Positions 52,737-62,175 of a DNA stretch of 64,000 nucleotides are shown here, one piece after another (the first letter of the stretch is position 1; every line of letters starts with the position of its first letter). A model generated the notes under the pieces. That model was not told the origin of the DNA and did not search any database. It was given only the letters and a program-made list of their open reading frames with translations. The DNA comes from an uncultured bacterium. GTDB lineage: Bacteria; Verrucomicrobiota; Kiritimatiellia; CAIKKV01; CAITUY01. The stretch covers positions 96,063-160,062 of the forward strand of contig CAIVSY010000078.1 in the NCBI GenBank assembly GCA_903908715.1. Reading direction: 5' to 3'. The position numbers and the translations under genes were made by a program.

Positions 52737-53873
52737 TCAGGGCACCTTCCTTGGTCCAGACACCAACGCCAGCAGTTCGCGATATCGTCCCGCCACGACA
52801 TGCATATCGAACAGGGATAAAGCCCGTTCACGGGCTCCGCCATAGCGCTCCGCCCGTTCGGCAAAGGACAAGCCGGCCAGAGATTCCATTGCGTCCGCCA
52901 AGGCGTGCTCATCACCTGGAGCGACAACGCATCCATGCGGGCCGACAATCTTCGCAGCATCTCCAACATCGGTGGTGACACATGGTTTGCCACAGAAAAG
53001 CGCCTCGCAAAGGACCGTCGGGAACGACTCCCCATGCGAACTCAACACCAACGCATCCAATCCATTCAGAATCGCCGGCACATCGGCACGGTGCCCGAGC
53101 CAGCAGACCCTGTTCGCAAAACCGCTCTCCTCCGCAATCCGCAGAAGTATTGTATTGCTGGAATCGGCGCCGCTCCCGGCAAGAACGAAACGGACATTGG
53201 GCACCCGTCGCGCCACACGACCCGCGGCACGCAGAAAACCGGCATGATTTTTCAGAGGATCATAACGGGCAATCAAACCAAACACGAAATCCTCATATCC
53301 AGCCCCCCATTCCGCACGGCATTGTTCGCGGAGAGACTCATCGGGGCGGAAAACGGTCGAGTCAACCCCCAAGGGCAAAACCACACTCCGGCCGGGCCGA
53401 TAGCCTAGACTCTCGTGCATTCCGCGACTGCGTTCAGACACATAGACTACCGCCGCACATCGGAAGGAAAGCCGCGCGCACCAACGGGCAATTCTTACCG
53501 TTCGCCTCTTATTCAATTTCGGATCCAAATCAGCATGATGAACAGTCCACACAAGCGGAATACCCGGGAAAAGGAAGGCCACCATGCCTGCCAGAAAATT
53601 TGCGTGATACATCCACGAGACAAGAATGTCCGGTTTTTCCCTGCGGATAACGGAATACAGCTTAACCAGCGCCAAAGGGCTGGGGAATCCCCGTCCCATC
53701 GCCAGGGTGTACACAGGAACCCCCAGTTGCTCAATGGTCTCCGCGTACCTGCCCCTGCTCGACAGAGAGACAACAACTGCCTCATCCCCTGGAAGCCCGG
53801 CGGTCAACAATCTGACCAGGAACCCTTCGGCTCCTCCCGCTTCAAGTCCTGTAATGACATGCAGTACCTTCAC
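52737..53873 (-). CDS. Family 4 glycosyltransferase
   Basis: A 378 aa GT-B enzyme starting at GTG 53873 with GGAGA 7 nt upstream; the frame is open to 53957 but that extension is not family-like. KVLHVITGLEAGGAEGFLVRLL is the N-terminal motif. LIARYDPLKNHAGFLRAAGRV and VRFVLAGSGADSSNTIL begin the second domain, followed by VLSSHGESFPTVLCEALFCGKPCVTTDVGD (partial). Donor and acceptor unknown. Confidence 0.9.
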   Translation of the reverse strand: MKVLHVITGLEAGGAEGFLVRLLTAGLPGDEAVVVSLSSRGRYAETIEQLGVPVYTLAMGRGFPSPLALVKLYSVIRREKPDILVSWMYHANFLAGMVAFLFPGIPLVWTVHHADLDPKLNKRRTVRIARWCARLSFRCAAVVYVSERSRGMHESLGYRPGRSVVLPLGVDSTVFRPDESLREQCRAEWGAGYEDFVFGLIARYDPLKNHAGFLRAAGRVARRVPNVRFVLAGSGADSSNTILLRIAEESGFANRVCWLGHRADVPAILNGLDALVLSSHGESFPTVLCEALFCGKPCVTTDVGDAAKIVGPHGCVVAPGDEHALADAMESLAGLSFAERAERYGGARERALSLFDMHVVAGRYRELLALVSGPRKVP

Positions 53874-54065
53874 AAGGCTTTCTCCAGAACACCTGCATCC
53901 GGCCCCTGAGAATCCGGTCACCGCCATGCATTCCCGGGCTCTTCCTTCACAATCCACCTGTTATACTGGGCGTCAGAAGTCACTGTATGCCTGCAGCGGA
54001 ACTGCTGCGCAGTTCCGTCGGAATCGCGCAACCGTTCCGCTACAGGGCGGCGTTGACTTCTATCG

Positions 54066-55184
54066 TCATGTATGGCAGCCAAGTTCCCCCTGAATCACAT
54101 CCGCCACGCTGCGTGCATCAAAAAGCGCTTCGGCACGCTTCCGGGCCGCTCTCCCCATTTTCTCAACAAGCCCGGGGGCTGTGATCATCCTCTGCATGGC
54201 ACCAACCAGCGAGTCCACATCCCGCGGCGCAACCAGGAATCCTTCCACACCATCCTGGATCGACTCCCGGCATCCCGGGACATCACAGGTGATGACAGGC
54301 CGCCCCACAGCCAGCGCCTCCAGGACAGTCTGCGGCATACCCTCGCGATAAGAGGGGAGCACATACACCGCGCATCCGGCCAAAGCCGGACGAACATCCT
54401 CCAATCGTCCAAGGAATTGGATGTCCCCCGCGGTGATCCATGCATCCAGTTCCGCCTGATCGATGCAGGCAGGATTTTCATCCAGCCACCCGACAAGCCG
54501 GAACTCCGACTCGGGATACACTCTCCTTAAACGGCGGGCTGCAGCGGCATACTCACGCACACCTTTATCCGCAAGCAACCGGGCAATCATCAGGAAAACA
54601 GGCTTGCCCGGCAGGGGCATGGCAACGAACCGCCCGGTGTCAACCCCCGCCCCGGGCAGCCTGCGGACCTGGCCTGGTTTAACAGCTCGTTCCGCCAGCA
54701 ACACGGCTTTGTCATCGGAATTAAGAAAGAAAACTGCCGTATTCTTCCGGAGCGCAAGCCGGTACAGCCAGACGAGGAAACGCCGCAAAAGACTGCGCCC
54801 GTACCCGCCACCCTCCGTAAAGGCGTACCCCAGGCCGGTCACAACGGAAGCCGTAACCGGAACACCAGCCGCCCGCGCAGCCAGCGAACCATACAAGTTG
54901 GGCTTGATGGTGTAGTTCAAAACTGCATCCGGCTTGAACGCGCGCATGGCACGCCACAAGGCCAGCCAGTACAGCACATCACGAAGCGGATTCAGTCCGG
55001 TCCGATCCATGGGTATTTCCCTGATGGAAACCCCTTTCGCCGCCAACGCCTTCCGGACCGGTCCGGCCATGGGCGGGGCGCACACGCCAACCACGTTCCC
55101 GGCAGAGACGAGCCGATCCAACAGCGTCCCCCAGAAAAGCAGCAAGGCTTCAGGAAGATTGCCAATGATCATGACCCGTTTCAC
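54066..55184 (-). CDS. Family 4 glycosyltransferase (WbpH/PglA-like group)
   Basis: A 372 aa GT-B enzyme. KRVMIIGNLPEALLLFWGTLL opens the protein and NYTIKPNLYGSLAARAAGVP is typical of glycosyltransferases adding N-acetylated hexosamines after the initiating sugar, such as PglA. LMIARLLADKGVREYAAAAR and VLPSYREGMPQTVLEALAVGRPVI (partial) mark the donor domain. It starts at GTG 55184, overlapping the upstream membrane-protein stop by 4 nt, with GGAGG at good spacing. The frame is open to 55367 inside the neighbour. An add-next-to-bacillosamine role is an inference from the locus. Confidence 0.88.
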   Translation of the reverse strand: MKRVMIIGNLPEALLLFWGTLLDRLVSAGNVVGVCAPPMAGPVRKALAAKGVSIREIPMDRTGLNPLRDVLYWLALWRAMRAFKPDAVLNYTIKPNLYGSLAARAAGVPVTASVVTGLGYAFTEGGGYGRSLLRRFLVWLYRLALRKNTAVFFLNSDDKAVLLAERAVKPGQVRRLPGAGVDTGRFVAMPLPGKPVFLMIARLLADKGVREYAAAARRLRRVYPESEFRLVGWLDENPACIDQAELDAWITAGDIQFLGRLEDVRPALAGCAVYVLPSYREGMPQTVLEALAVGRPVITCDVPGCRESIQDGVEGFLVAPRDVDSLVGAMQRMITAPGLVEKMGRAARKRAEALFDARSVADVIQGELGCHT

Positions 55185-56509
55185 CCGGATGTCCTCCTCC
55201 GGCGTACTGCATCCATCAGCATCATGCTGCCGGCCAGACCCAGCGCAGCCATAATCATAACCAGTGAATACCGGACCCGGATCAGGGTTCCAAGATTGGG
55301 CGTCGTGATTACATAGATCACTCCCCACGGGATAAAGAAGAGAATCGGCAACCAGAAGGAAAGGCATCGGCGCTGGCGCCAGCCTAACCAGACCAATCCC
55401 GGGAACAGGAGATATCGTATCGCGGTCTCGACATAGACAACGGAAGCCAGCAGATTGTTACCGACGCCTCCAACCCACGCGGAAGGGAAAGGCGCCCAAA
55501 AAAGGATTTGCACTGCTCGCGGCAGGTATGCAACAACCTGAAAGGCGGACCCCATCGAAACATCCTCATCCAACTTACTACGCGCATCCGGATATACCTG
55601 CAAATAGATGGCTCGCATCGTCACCATTCGCCCGAACAGGGAATCAACCACACCCAACCCCGACGATCGATACTCATAACGATTGCTTTCCTTCGCTGCC
55701 CACTGCGGCGTTTCCGACCCAACCGTGGCATAGTCTTGCGCTGCTCTTGTCCGCATGAGAGCACAGGAAATAAAGGACGCCAGAAGGACCACAAACCATG
55801 CCATCCTGCTGAAACGACGCTGCACCAGATCAGACAGAAGCAAAGTCACACCGGTGATCGCCCACCCCAGCAGTGCGAAGAACATCAAATAAGGTCGGCC
55901 GATCCAAAGCAAGAAGAGCCCCGCTGTGATCCAGGCCAGCACACGCAAACCATCCTTCAGCCGCAACCCTGCTTTTCTGCCTTCCATTATGCGAATCAAG
56001 GCAAACCACAGGACAAGAGTACCGGCAATAATAAACGGATCCTTGTGGATCTGTGTCAGGAAAGGGAGGGCAGAAGGCCCGGCCACCAAAGGCAAGGAAC
56101 AAAGAAATGCCCTGCTGTCTGCACCCGTGAGCGGACGGAGAATCAGGAACAGTAACCAGGCGGAAAAGGCCCATATCGCCGCATTCACGGGCAACATAAG
56201 CCAAGGCTCGGCAATCCCCGTCACCGCATACAGGACGGAAGCAATACCCGCCACACTTTGCCCCTCAGGCCGCAAGGTCCAAACTGTCCATCCACCCGCA
56301 TGCATGGCCGTCATCTGCTTGACCGCCACGCGATGAAAACCCGCCGCATCACTGCCTCGTATTAATCCGTTCCCACAGTCCATCGACGGCAGGCACAAGG
56401 GAAGCATCAGGAATTGAACCAGCACCCCCGTGAGCAGAACATAGGTAAAAACACCTATGACCCAGAACCGCCGTTTCCTGTATGCATTGCCTTCCCTGCC
56501 CTCTTGCAT
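55181..56509 (-). CDS. Polytopic membrane protein of the glycan locus
   Basis: A protein of about 442 aa with 9-11 hydrophobic segments and a long periplasmic-looking region around TRAAQDYATVGSETPQWA and YPDARSKLDEDVSMGSAF. No clear family motif was recognised. In this setting it could be a Wzy-type polymerase or a GT-C glycosyltransferase, but nothing proves either. The start is uncertain: the frame is open to 56734, with ATGs at 56629, 56569 and 56509. The last leaves a basic cytoplasmic leader (AYRKRRF) before the first helix and is preferred on topology. Confidence 0.75.
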   Translation of the reverse strand: MQEGREGNAYRKRRFWVIGVFTYVLLTGVLVQFLMLPLCLPSMDCGNGLIRGSDAAGFHRVAVKQMTAMHAGGWTVWTLRPEGQSVAGIASVLYAVTGIAEPWLMLPVNAAIWAFSAWLLFLILRPLTGADSRAFLCSLPLVAGPSALPFLTQIHKDPFIIAGTLVLWFALIRIMEGRKAGLRLKDGLRVLAWITAGLFLLWIGRPYLMFFALLGWAITGVTLLLSDLVQRRFSRMAWFVVLLASFISCALMRTRAAQDYATVGSETPQWAAKESNRYEYRSSGLGVVDSLFGRMVTMRAIYLQVYPDARSKLDEDVSMGSAFQVVAYLPRAVQILFWAPFPSAWVGGVGNNLLASVVYVETAIRYLLFPGLVWLGWRQRRCLSFWLPILFFIPWGVIYVITTPNLGTLIRVRYSLVMIMAALGLAGSMMLMDAVRRRRTSG

Positions 56510-56714
56510 TCTACGTCTCTTTCTCTCCGCTTGCAGAATCCCCACAGTGAACAGCGGAATGTGAATCATAGGCACGGGAGCATCCTTGTCCAGCCCGAAA
56601 CCCGGAAAACGAAAAACAGGAAACAACATTGGACTTTTTCGCACCGTAAACAATTGATAGGTTTCCTGCTCAAAGCATCGCTGAACGGGATTAAACAAGG
56701 AAGGATCCCTCAAT

Positions 56715-57335
56715 ATGCAGCAGTCGCAAGGCATTTATGTCGTGGGCGCTGGCGGGCACGGAAAAGTCGTAATATCCACGCTTCAAGAAACGGGGCAACC
56801 GATCGCGGGCGTACTCGATGACAATCCCGGATTGCAGGGCCAGTCCCTGATGGGAATACCTGTCGTCGGCCCCTCATCCCTGCTCGCTCGCCATGCGGGC
56901 ACCCGCGCCATCCTTGCCATCGGGGACAACACCATTCGTCGCAACATCTCATCGCAGTACCCTTCCGTGGAGTGGATCACCCTGATCCACCCTCGCGCGT
57001 ATGTTCACCCCAGCGTGAAACTCGGGCGAGGCACAGTCGTTATCGCAGGCGCAATTATTCATGTGGATTCCAGGATCGGCGCTCACGTCATCCTCAACAC
57101 CGGCGCCACCGTAGATCACGACTGCCGCATCGGGGACCATGTCCACATCGCTCCGGGCGCCCACCTTGCAGGTAACGTTTCCATAGGAAACGGGGCCTTT
57201 ATCGGCATAGGGGTTTCAGTAATCCCAGGGGTCACGATCGGCCGGCAGGCAATCATCGGAGCAGGAGCATCCGTGGTTCGCGATATCCCGGCTAATGTCA
57301 CCGCCCTGGGTGTTCCCGCAAGACCCACGCCATGA
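56715..57335 (+). CDS. PglD/NeuD-like sugar N- or O-acetyltransferase
   Basis: A 206 aa protein. An N-terminal nucleotide-sugar binding domain opens IYVVGAGGHGKVVISTL and contains AILAIGDNTIRR. The C-terminal left-handed beta-helix has VKLGRGTVVIAGAIIHVDSRI, NTGATVDHDCRIGDHVHIAPG with the catalytic H in DHDC, and ends GAGASVVRDIPANVTALGVPA (partial). PglD acetylates UDP-4-amino-4,6-dideoxy-GlcNAc to UDP-di-N-acetylbacillosamine. The adjacent aminotransferase and dehydratase support that reaction. AAGGAAGGA precedes the ATG. Confidence 0.88.
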   Translation: MQQSQGIYVVGAGGHGKVVISTLQETGQPIAGVLDDNPGLQGQSLMGIPVVGPSSLLARHAGTRAILAIGDNTIRRNISSQYPSVEWITLIHPRAYVHPSVKLGRGTVVIAGAIIHVDSRIGAHVILNTGATVDHDCRIGDHVHIAPGAHLAGNVSIGNGAFIGIGVSVIPGVTIGRQAIIGAGASVVRDIPANVTALGVPARPTP

Positions 57336-57528
57336 CCAACCGAAAAATTCCCGGAGCCCTTCGCCCGACACAGCCCCTCGTCACAAGAATCCTTTTTTGC
57401 GAACAGGATCACAAAACGGATGGCAACCCCCTGATTTTTCTCGAAAACAACTCAGGAAACTGGATACATTCGCTCTTTCGAATTCCGGGAAGCAGAAGGA
57501 CGTGCGCGGTCGGGACAGGAGTGGCGTG

Positions 57529-58677
57529 TTGAACATCAATAAGCGGTTATATCTATCCCCACCCCATATGGGTAACCACGAAAAGGAACTGGTGGCGGAA
57601 GCCTTCGCCTCCAACTTCATCGCACCCCTGGGCCCTATGGTCGATGCGTTCGAGCGCGAGATGGCCACCCACACCGGTATACCCTACTGCCTCGCGCTTA
57701 ACAGCGGTACCGCAGCCACGCATCTGGCCCTGCGCCACCTGAATATCGGCGCGGGAGATGTCGTGCTGGCTTCCACCCTGACCTTTATCGGAAGCGTCAC
57801 CCCAGTCCTATTCCAGGGCGCTTCGCTTGTCTTTGTGGATGCGGACCCGCAGACGTGGAATATGGATCCAATCCGCCTTGAAGAAGCCATCCAGCTTTGC
57901 ACCCGGCAGGGCAGGAAACCCCGGGCAGTGATTCCGACAGACCTTTACGGGCAATGTTGCGATTACGATCGCCTCTCAGCCATTTGTTCCCCGCTGGGCA
58001 TCCCGCTGATCGTCGATGCAGCCGAAGCCATGGGGGCCCGCTACAAGGGCGTTCATTCAGGCAAAGGCGCATATGCCGCAATCTTTTCCTTTAACGGCAA
58101 CAAGATCATCACCACCTCCGGAGGTGGCATGCTGGCTTCCGAGGATCGAGCCTTGATCGAACATGCCCGCAAACTGTCGCAGCAGGCCCGCGAACCGCTC
58201 CCCTATTACGAACATACGGAAATCGGTTACAACTACCGCCTAAGCAACGTCCTGGCGGCCATCGGGCGCGGGCAACTGCAGGTGCTCGAGGACCGTGTTC
58301 AGTGCCGGCGCAGGATCTTTTCAGCCTACCAGAAGGCGCTTGGCGATATTCGCGGCGTATCATTCATGCCCGAAGCTGCCTATGGAAAGGCAAACCGCTG
58401 GTTGACCGTCATGCTCCTGGACCCCTCAGTCCTTACGACAAACCCCGAACACATCCGGCAGGCACTGGAGGAACACAATATCGAGGCACGTCCGGTGTGG
58501 AAACCCATGCACCTCCAGCCCGTGTTCGCCGGTTGCACCCGGGTGGGCGGTAACGTCGCGGAAACCATCTTCCAGCAGGGGTTGTGCCTGCCTTCAGGAT
58601 CGGCCATGACCGACAGCGACGTTGAACGCGTATCGGAAATCGTGCGCAAGAACCTGCTGAACCAGGGAAAAGACTGA
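57529..58677 (+). CDS. DegT/DnrJ/EryC1 sugar aminotransferase (PglE-like)
   Basis: A 382 aa PLP enzyme that aminates a 4-keto nucleotide sugar. KRLYLSPPHMGNHEKELV opens it. NSGTAATHLALRHL binds cofactor, VDAAEAMGARYKG supplies the aspartate and FSFNGNKIITTSGGGML contains the Schiff-base lysine. The last block closely resembles PglE/UDP-4-amino-4,6-dideoxy-GlcNAc transaminases. The start is TTG 57529 or GTG 57526, judged by AGGAG at 57517-57521; the frame is open to 57295 but that 78-residue extension is unlike the family. It lies between PglD- and PglF-like genes. Confidence 0.92.
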   Translation: MNINKRLYLSPPHMGNHEKELVAEAFASNFIAPLGPMVDAFEREMATHTGIPYCLALNSGTAATHLALRHLNIGAGDVVLASTLTFIGSVTPVLFQGASLVFVDADPQTWNMDPIRLEEAIQLCTRQGRKPRAVIPTDLYGQCCDYDRLSAICSPLGIPLIVDAAEAMGARYKGVHSGKGAYAAIFSFNGNKIITTSGGGMLASEDRALIEHARKLSQQAREPLPYYEHTEIGYNYRLSNVLAAIGRGQLQVLEDRVQCRRRIFSAYQKALGDIRGVSFMPEAAYGKANRWLTVMLLDPSVLTTNPEHIRQALEEHNIEARPVWKPMHLQPVFAGCTRVGGNVAETIFQQGLCLPSGSAMTDSDVERVSEIVRKNLLNQGKD

Positions 58678-58678
58678 T

Positions 58679-60577
58679 ATGTGGCGACAGGGACGAAATC
58701 CTAAATTCTACCTGATGATTCTGACAGATGCGGCCCTTTTCGCCGCAGCGCTGATCATCGCCTTCTTTCTCCGGCTGGAGTCCCACCTGACCGCCTTTCA
58801 CCGACACCAGATCGCCTCCCTGCTTCCCTTGATGGTCGGCGTCAAGACCCTGACTTTCCTGGCGATGGGCCTCTACCGCGGGATGTGGCGCTATACCAGT
58901 CTCAGAGACATCATCCGTATCGCTTACGCCTCGATCCTTGCCTGCGCCATCATCCTTTCGTGGCTCGTCGTGCAGGACCGATTCGGCTCCTATTCACGTG
59001 CCATCATGATTCTCGATACCCTGCTGACATTCCTGTTCGCCGCAGGGTTACGTGCAACGATTCGCCTGACACTGGCCGGAAGGTCGGGCCTGGGTGGTTC
59101 CCGGGAATGGTGGTGGCCTCGCGCAAGGATCCAGGATGGCCACCGCGTCCTGATCGTGGGCGCGGGCGATGCCGGAGAGAAAATCCTGCGCGAAGTCGAA
59201 AACAGCCCTCATCTCCGTCACCGGATCATCGGTTTTGTGGATGATGCCCCCGGAAAGGCCGGCCGCACCCTGCATGGTCTTCCCATCTTCGGCCCGGTGG
59301 AACAAATCCCGGATCTTGTCCGCACCCGCAGGATCCAGGAAATCTGGATTGTCGTTCCGTCCGCCTCGGGTCCTCAAATGCGCCGGATTGTCGAATTGTG
59401 CGAATCCGCGGATATTCCCCATAAGACACTCCCCGGACTGGGCTCTATCATTGATGGCCGCGTCACCGTTCAATCCCTTCGCAAGGTGGACTATGAGGAC
59501 CTCCTGGGCCGCCCAATCATTTCCCTCGATACGGCCGGCATCACCGGAATCCTGCAGGACAAGATCGTACTGGTCACAGGATGCGGCGGCTCCATTGGAT
59601 CCGAACTCTGCCGCCAGATCGTCCGCTATCGACCGCGAAAACTCATCCTCTGGGATGCCAGTGAAGCCAATCTCTACCAGATCCAGATGCAACTTCATCA
59701 CGAAATCCGGTTCCATGACTACGTTCCGGTCCTCGGCCCTATCCAGCAACACGGCCTCCTGCACCGCGTCTTCACGCAGTACCAGCCTGACATTGTCTTT
59801 CATGCCGCAGCCTACAAGCATGTCCCCCTGCTGGAACAGAACCCCTGGGACGCCGTACTCAACAATATCCAGGCGAGTGAACAACTCATGCGGACCGCCC
59901 GGGAAACAGGAACCCCACGCTTTGTCCTGGTCTCCACCGACAAGGCGGTCCGGCCTACCAACGTCATGGGCGCCAGCAAGCGCGCCACCGAAATCATCCT
60001 GCACTCGCTTTGTGGCGGCGCCACACGCTTCATGGCAGTCCGTTTCGGCAATGTTCTCGGTTCCGCAGGCTCTGTCATACCCCTGTTCCAGCGCCAGATC
60101 GAGCATGGCGGCCCCGTGACCATCACTCATCCGGAGGTCACGCGTTACTTCATGACCATTCCGGAAGCCGCTCAATTGATTCTGCAGGCCGGTTCGATGG
60201 CCCAGGGCGGCGAACTGTTCCTGCTGGACATGGGAACACCCATCCGGATTGCGGATATGGCCCGGGACCTCATTCGCCTGTCCGGCAAGGAGCCGGATGT
60301 GGATATTCCAATCGTCTTTACCGGCATTCGCCCCGGCGAGAAACTCTATGAGGAACTGATCACCGAGGGGGAAGGCATCGTCGCCACCCCTCACGAAAAG
60401 ATTCGAGTCCTGCGGCCGGACCAGAGCATGCATGCAACCGCGCAAAACGCCATGCGGAACCTCGAGGCGCTTATACAGGCCGCCGGGCGGTATGACGCTC
60501 CGGCCATCCGATCCTGCCTGCAGGCCATCGTCCCCGAATACACCCCCGATGACAGCCCCCCAGTATTGAACGCGTAA
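58679..60577 (+). CDS. UDP-N-acetylglucosamine 4,6-dehydratase (PglF/CapD family)
   Basis: A 632 aa membrane-anchored dehydratase. Four N-terminal membrane helices (about 10-125) are followed by a CoA-binding-like Rossmann domain (VLIVGAGDAGEKILREV). The catalytic SDR domain has LVTGCGGSIGSELCRQIV, HAAAYKHVPLLEQNP, VSTDKAVRPTNVMGASKR (T/D/K of the PglF type, with M in place of the SDR tyrosine) and a GIRPGEKLYEEL block. It forms UDP-4-keto-6-deoxy-GlcNAc. The ATG follows the aminotransferase stop by 1 nt, and its own stop overlaps the next start by 1 nt. Confidence 0.94.
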   Translation: MWRQGRNPKFYLMILTDAALFAAALIIAFFLRLESHLTAFHRHQIASLLPLMVGVKTLTFLAMGLYRGMWRYTSLRDIIRIAYASILACAIILSWLVVQDRFGSYSRAIMILDTLLTFLFAAGLRATIRLTLAGRSGLGGSREWWWPRARIQDGHRVLIVGAGDAGEKILREVENSPHLRHRIIGFVDDAPGKAGRTLHGLPIFGPVEQIPDLVRTRRIQEIWIVVPSASGPQMRRIVELCESADIPHKTLPGLGSIIDGRVTVQSLRKVDYEDLLGRPIISLDTAGITGILQDKIVLVTGCGGSIGSELCRQIVRYRPRKLILWDASEANLYQIQMQLHHEIRFHDYVPVLGPIQQHGLLHRVFTQYQPDIVFHAAAYKHVPLLEQNPWDAVLNNIQASEQLMRTARETGTPRFVLVSTDKAVRPTNVMGASKRATEIILHSLCGGATRFMAVRFGNVLGSAGSVIPLFQRQIEHGGPVTITHPEVTRYFMTIPEAAQLILQAGSMAQGGELFLLDMGTPIRIADMARDLIRLSGKEPDVDIPIVFTGIRPGEKLYEELITEGEGIVATPHEKIRVLRPDQSMHATAQNAMRNLEALIQAAGRYDAPAIRSCLQAIVPEYTPDDSPPVLNA

Positions 60578-62175
60578 TGCTACGGATGCAACCATGTGGA
60601 TCCAGAACAGCCGACAGTACATTCGTCGGAGGTTGGTTGATCCTGCTGTTGCTCGGACAGGCCCTGTCCCCCGTTGAAATCCCAGCCGTGGAATGGCTTT
60701 CCATCACATGGCTCCTCGCAGGCATGTGGCTGGTCCGCCGCGGAACCTGCCTTCCTCTTCTGCTTCTGACATGCCCGGCATTCCTTTGCAACCCGGCTAA
60801 ACCATGGGCATGGGCACAACCCCTGGTCGCCTTGCTGTTCTTGATCCGCATCCTGCTGGATAACCCGCAACCCCGACGGAACCTGCTGCGGGTCCTGCTG
60901 GTGGGCGCTATTATGGGATGGGCGTCCTGGCCTTCCGAGTCCGGCCAGCATATAACCGAGGCGCTCGCATTCCCTCTTGGCCAGCTGTCGCTCCAATGGT
61001 TGCACCCCGGCGCCACATGGGCAATCTTCCCGTTCCGCCAAACCGCCGACCGCGTTCTTCTCGCCATGCTTTGTGCCGCAATCTGGAATCACAAACCGTA
61101 TCTCCATACCCCGCGGATCTGGCGCGCCCTGTTTGCCGGAGGACTGACCTCGCTTGCGATTTCCATTTTCTCAGCGCTGGTCCCCTGGCATACCCCTCAT
61201 GTCTTCCTCGGAACCACCAACTTCGCCAGCTACGGACCCTACCTGTTGCACGGCGCAGGAGACAACGCCTGCCACCTCCCGATCCTCCTGGCCGCCGCCA
61301 TGCCCTGGTTCCTGGTCCCGCTGCGCTATCGGACACCATGGCACCACCTTGGGTTGGCCGGACTCCTGCCTCCCTTGTACTTCCTTCTCCAACGTTCGTT
61401 GAGCCTGATGGTTCTGGTCCTGCTCGTCTCCGCCATCTTCCTTACAGCCCATGCACTCACACAACAAACCCTGCGGCGTCGATTCCTGCATCGCATCAGG
61501 GGCCTGCAGGCAGTGCGGAAGCCGATCCTCCTCTGCCTTTTCCTCTGCCTTGCCGTCTCCACGGCATGGGCTTGGTCAAAGGGGCTGGGCGACCCCTCTT
61601 CCCGATTGCGGCAAACCATACGCTACGCGCTTGCGCAACATGGAAACCCGAAGCCGCCGGCGCCTACCTATGGCAACATCTCAACAGATCCCAAGGACGG
61701 GAAGGCCTCGTCAACAGCAGAACCCGCGGCATGGCCCCCCCGTCTCGAATCGTTCCTTGCACGGTTTGACCCGGCCCGCGCCAGCATGTGGTCACTGGCG
61801 ATCCAGCATGCCAGCCACGACGGGCTCTGGCACGGCCAGGGCGCAGGGACATGGGCACGATTCCACCGCTCACAACCGAGACCGGATCGCCTGTACTTCG
61901 CGCATCTGCACAACACTTATCTGGATCTTGTCTTTGAATACGGCTTGATTCCCATGCTATGCGTCTTCGCCTGGGGCGCAATCTGCTTGTGGCGCCTGGC
62001 CTCCGGAAAGACAGGCATCCCTCGCGTGTGGCTGCTGTATTTCGCAACCCTGGCGACCGTGGCAGTCGGACAGCACCTGTTATTCCCCTTTTCCTACCAA
62101 TGCCTGCTGCTTCCCGGCATCCTTGTGTTACTGAAAGTCAGCGCGGGTATGCTGCCTACCCGCGGGCAACGGTAG
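60577..62175 (+). CDS. O-antigen ligase / polymerase-like membrane protein
   Basis: A 532 aa polytopic protein with about 10-12 hydrophobic segments. A large periplasmic loop (about residues 345-450) carries GQGAGTWARFHRS and then HLHNTYLDLVFEYGLIPML. The latter is the HNxYL motif of the Wzy_C superfamily, which includes WaaL ligases and Wzy polymerases. It would join finished glycan to lipid A-core, or polymerise repeat units. One nucleotide overlap with the PglF-like gene shows coupling. Its stop overlaps the end of comF by 20 nt. Confidence 0.85.
   Translation: MLRMQPCGSRTADSTFVGGWLILLLLGQALSPVEIPAVEWLSITWLLAGMWLVRRGTCLPLLLLTCPAFLCNPAKPWAWAQPLVALLFLIRILLDNPQPRRNLLRVLLVGAIMGWASWPSESGQHITEALAFPLGQLSLQWLHPGATWAIFPFRQTADRVLLAMLCAAIWNHKPYLHTPRIWRALFAGGLTSLAISIFSALVPWHTPHVFLGTTNFASYGPYLLHGAGDNACHLPILLAAAMPWFLVPLRYRTPWHHLGLAGLLPPLYFLLQRSLSLMVLVLLVSAIFLTAHALTQQTLRRRFLHRIRGLQAVRKPILLCLFLCLAVSTAWAWSKGLGDPSSRLRQTIRYALAQHGNPKPPAPTYGNISTDPKDGKASSTAEPAAWPPRLESFLARFDPARASMWSLAIQHASHDGLWHGQGAGTWARFHRSQPRPDRLYFAHLHNTYLDLVFEYGLIPMLCVFAWGAICLWRLASGKTGIPRVWLLYFATLATVAVGQHLLFPFSYQCLLLPGILVLLKVSAGMLPTRGQR

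Noticed and set aside
59048..60622. Minus-strand open frame of 524 codons
   Set aside because: Antisense to the PglF-like dehydratase, whose SDR and membrane motifs are complete. The antisense product has no family character.
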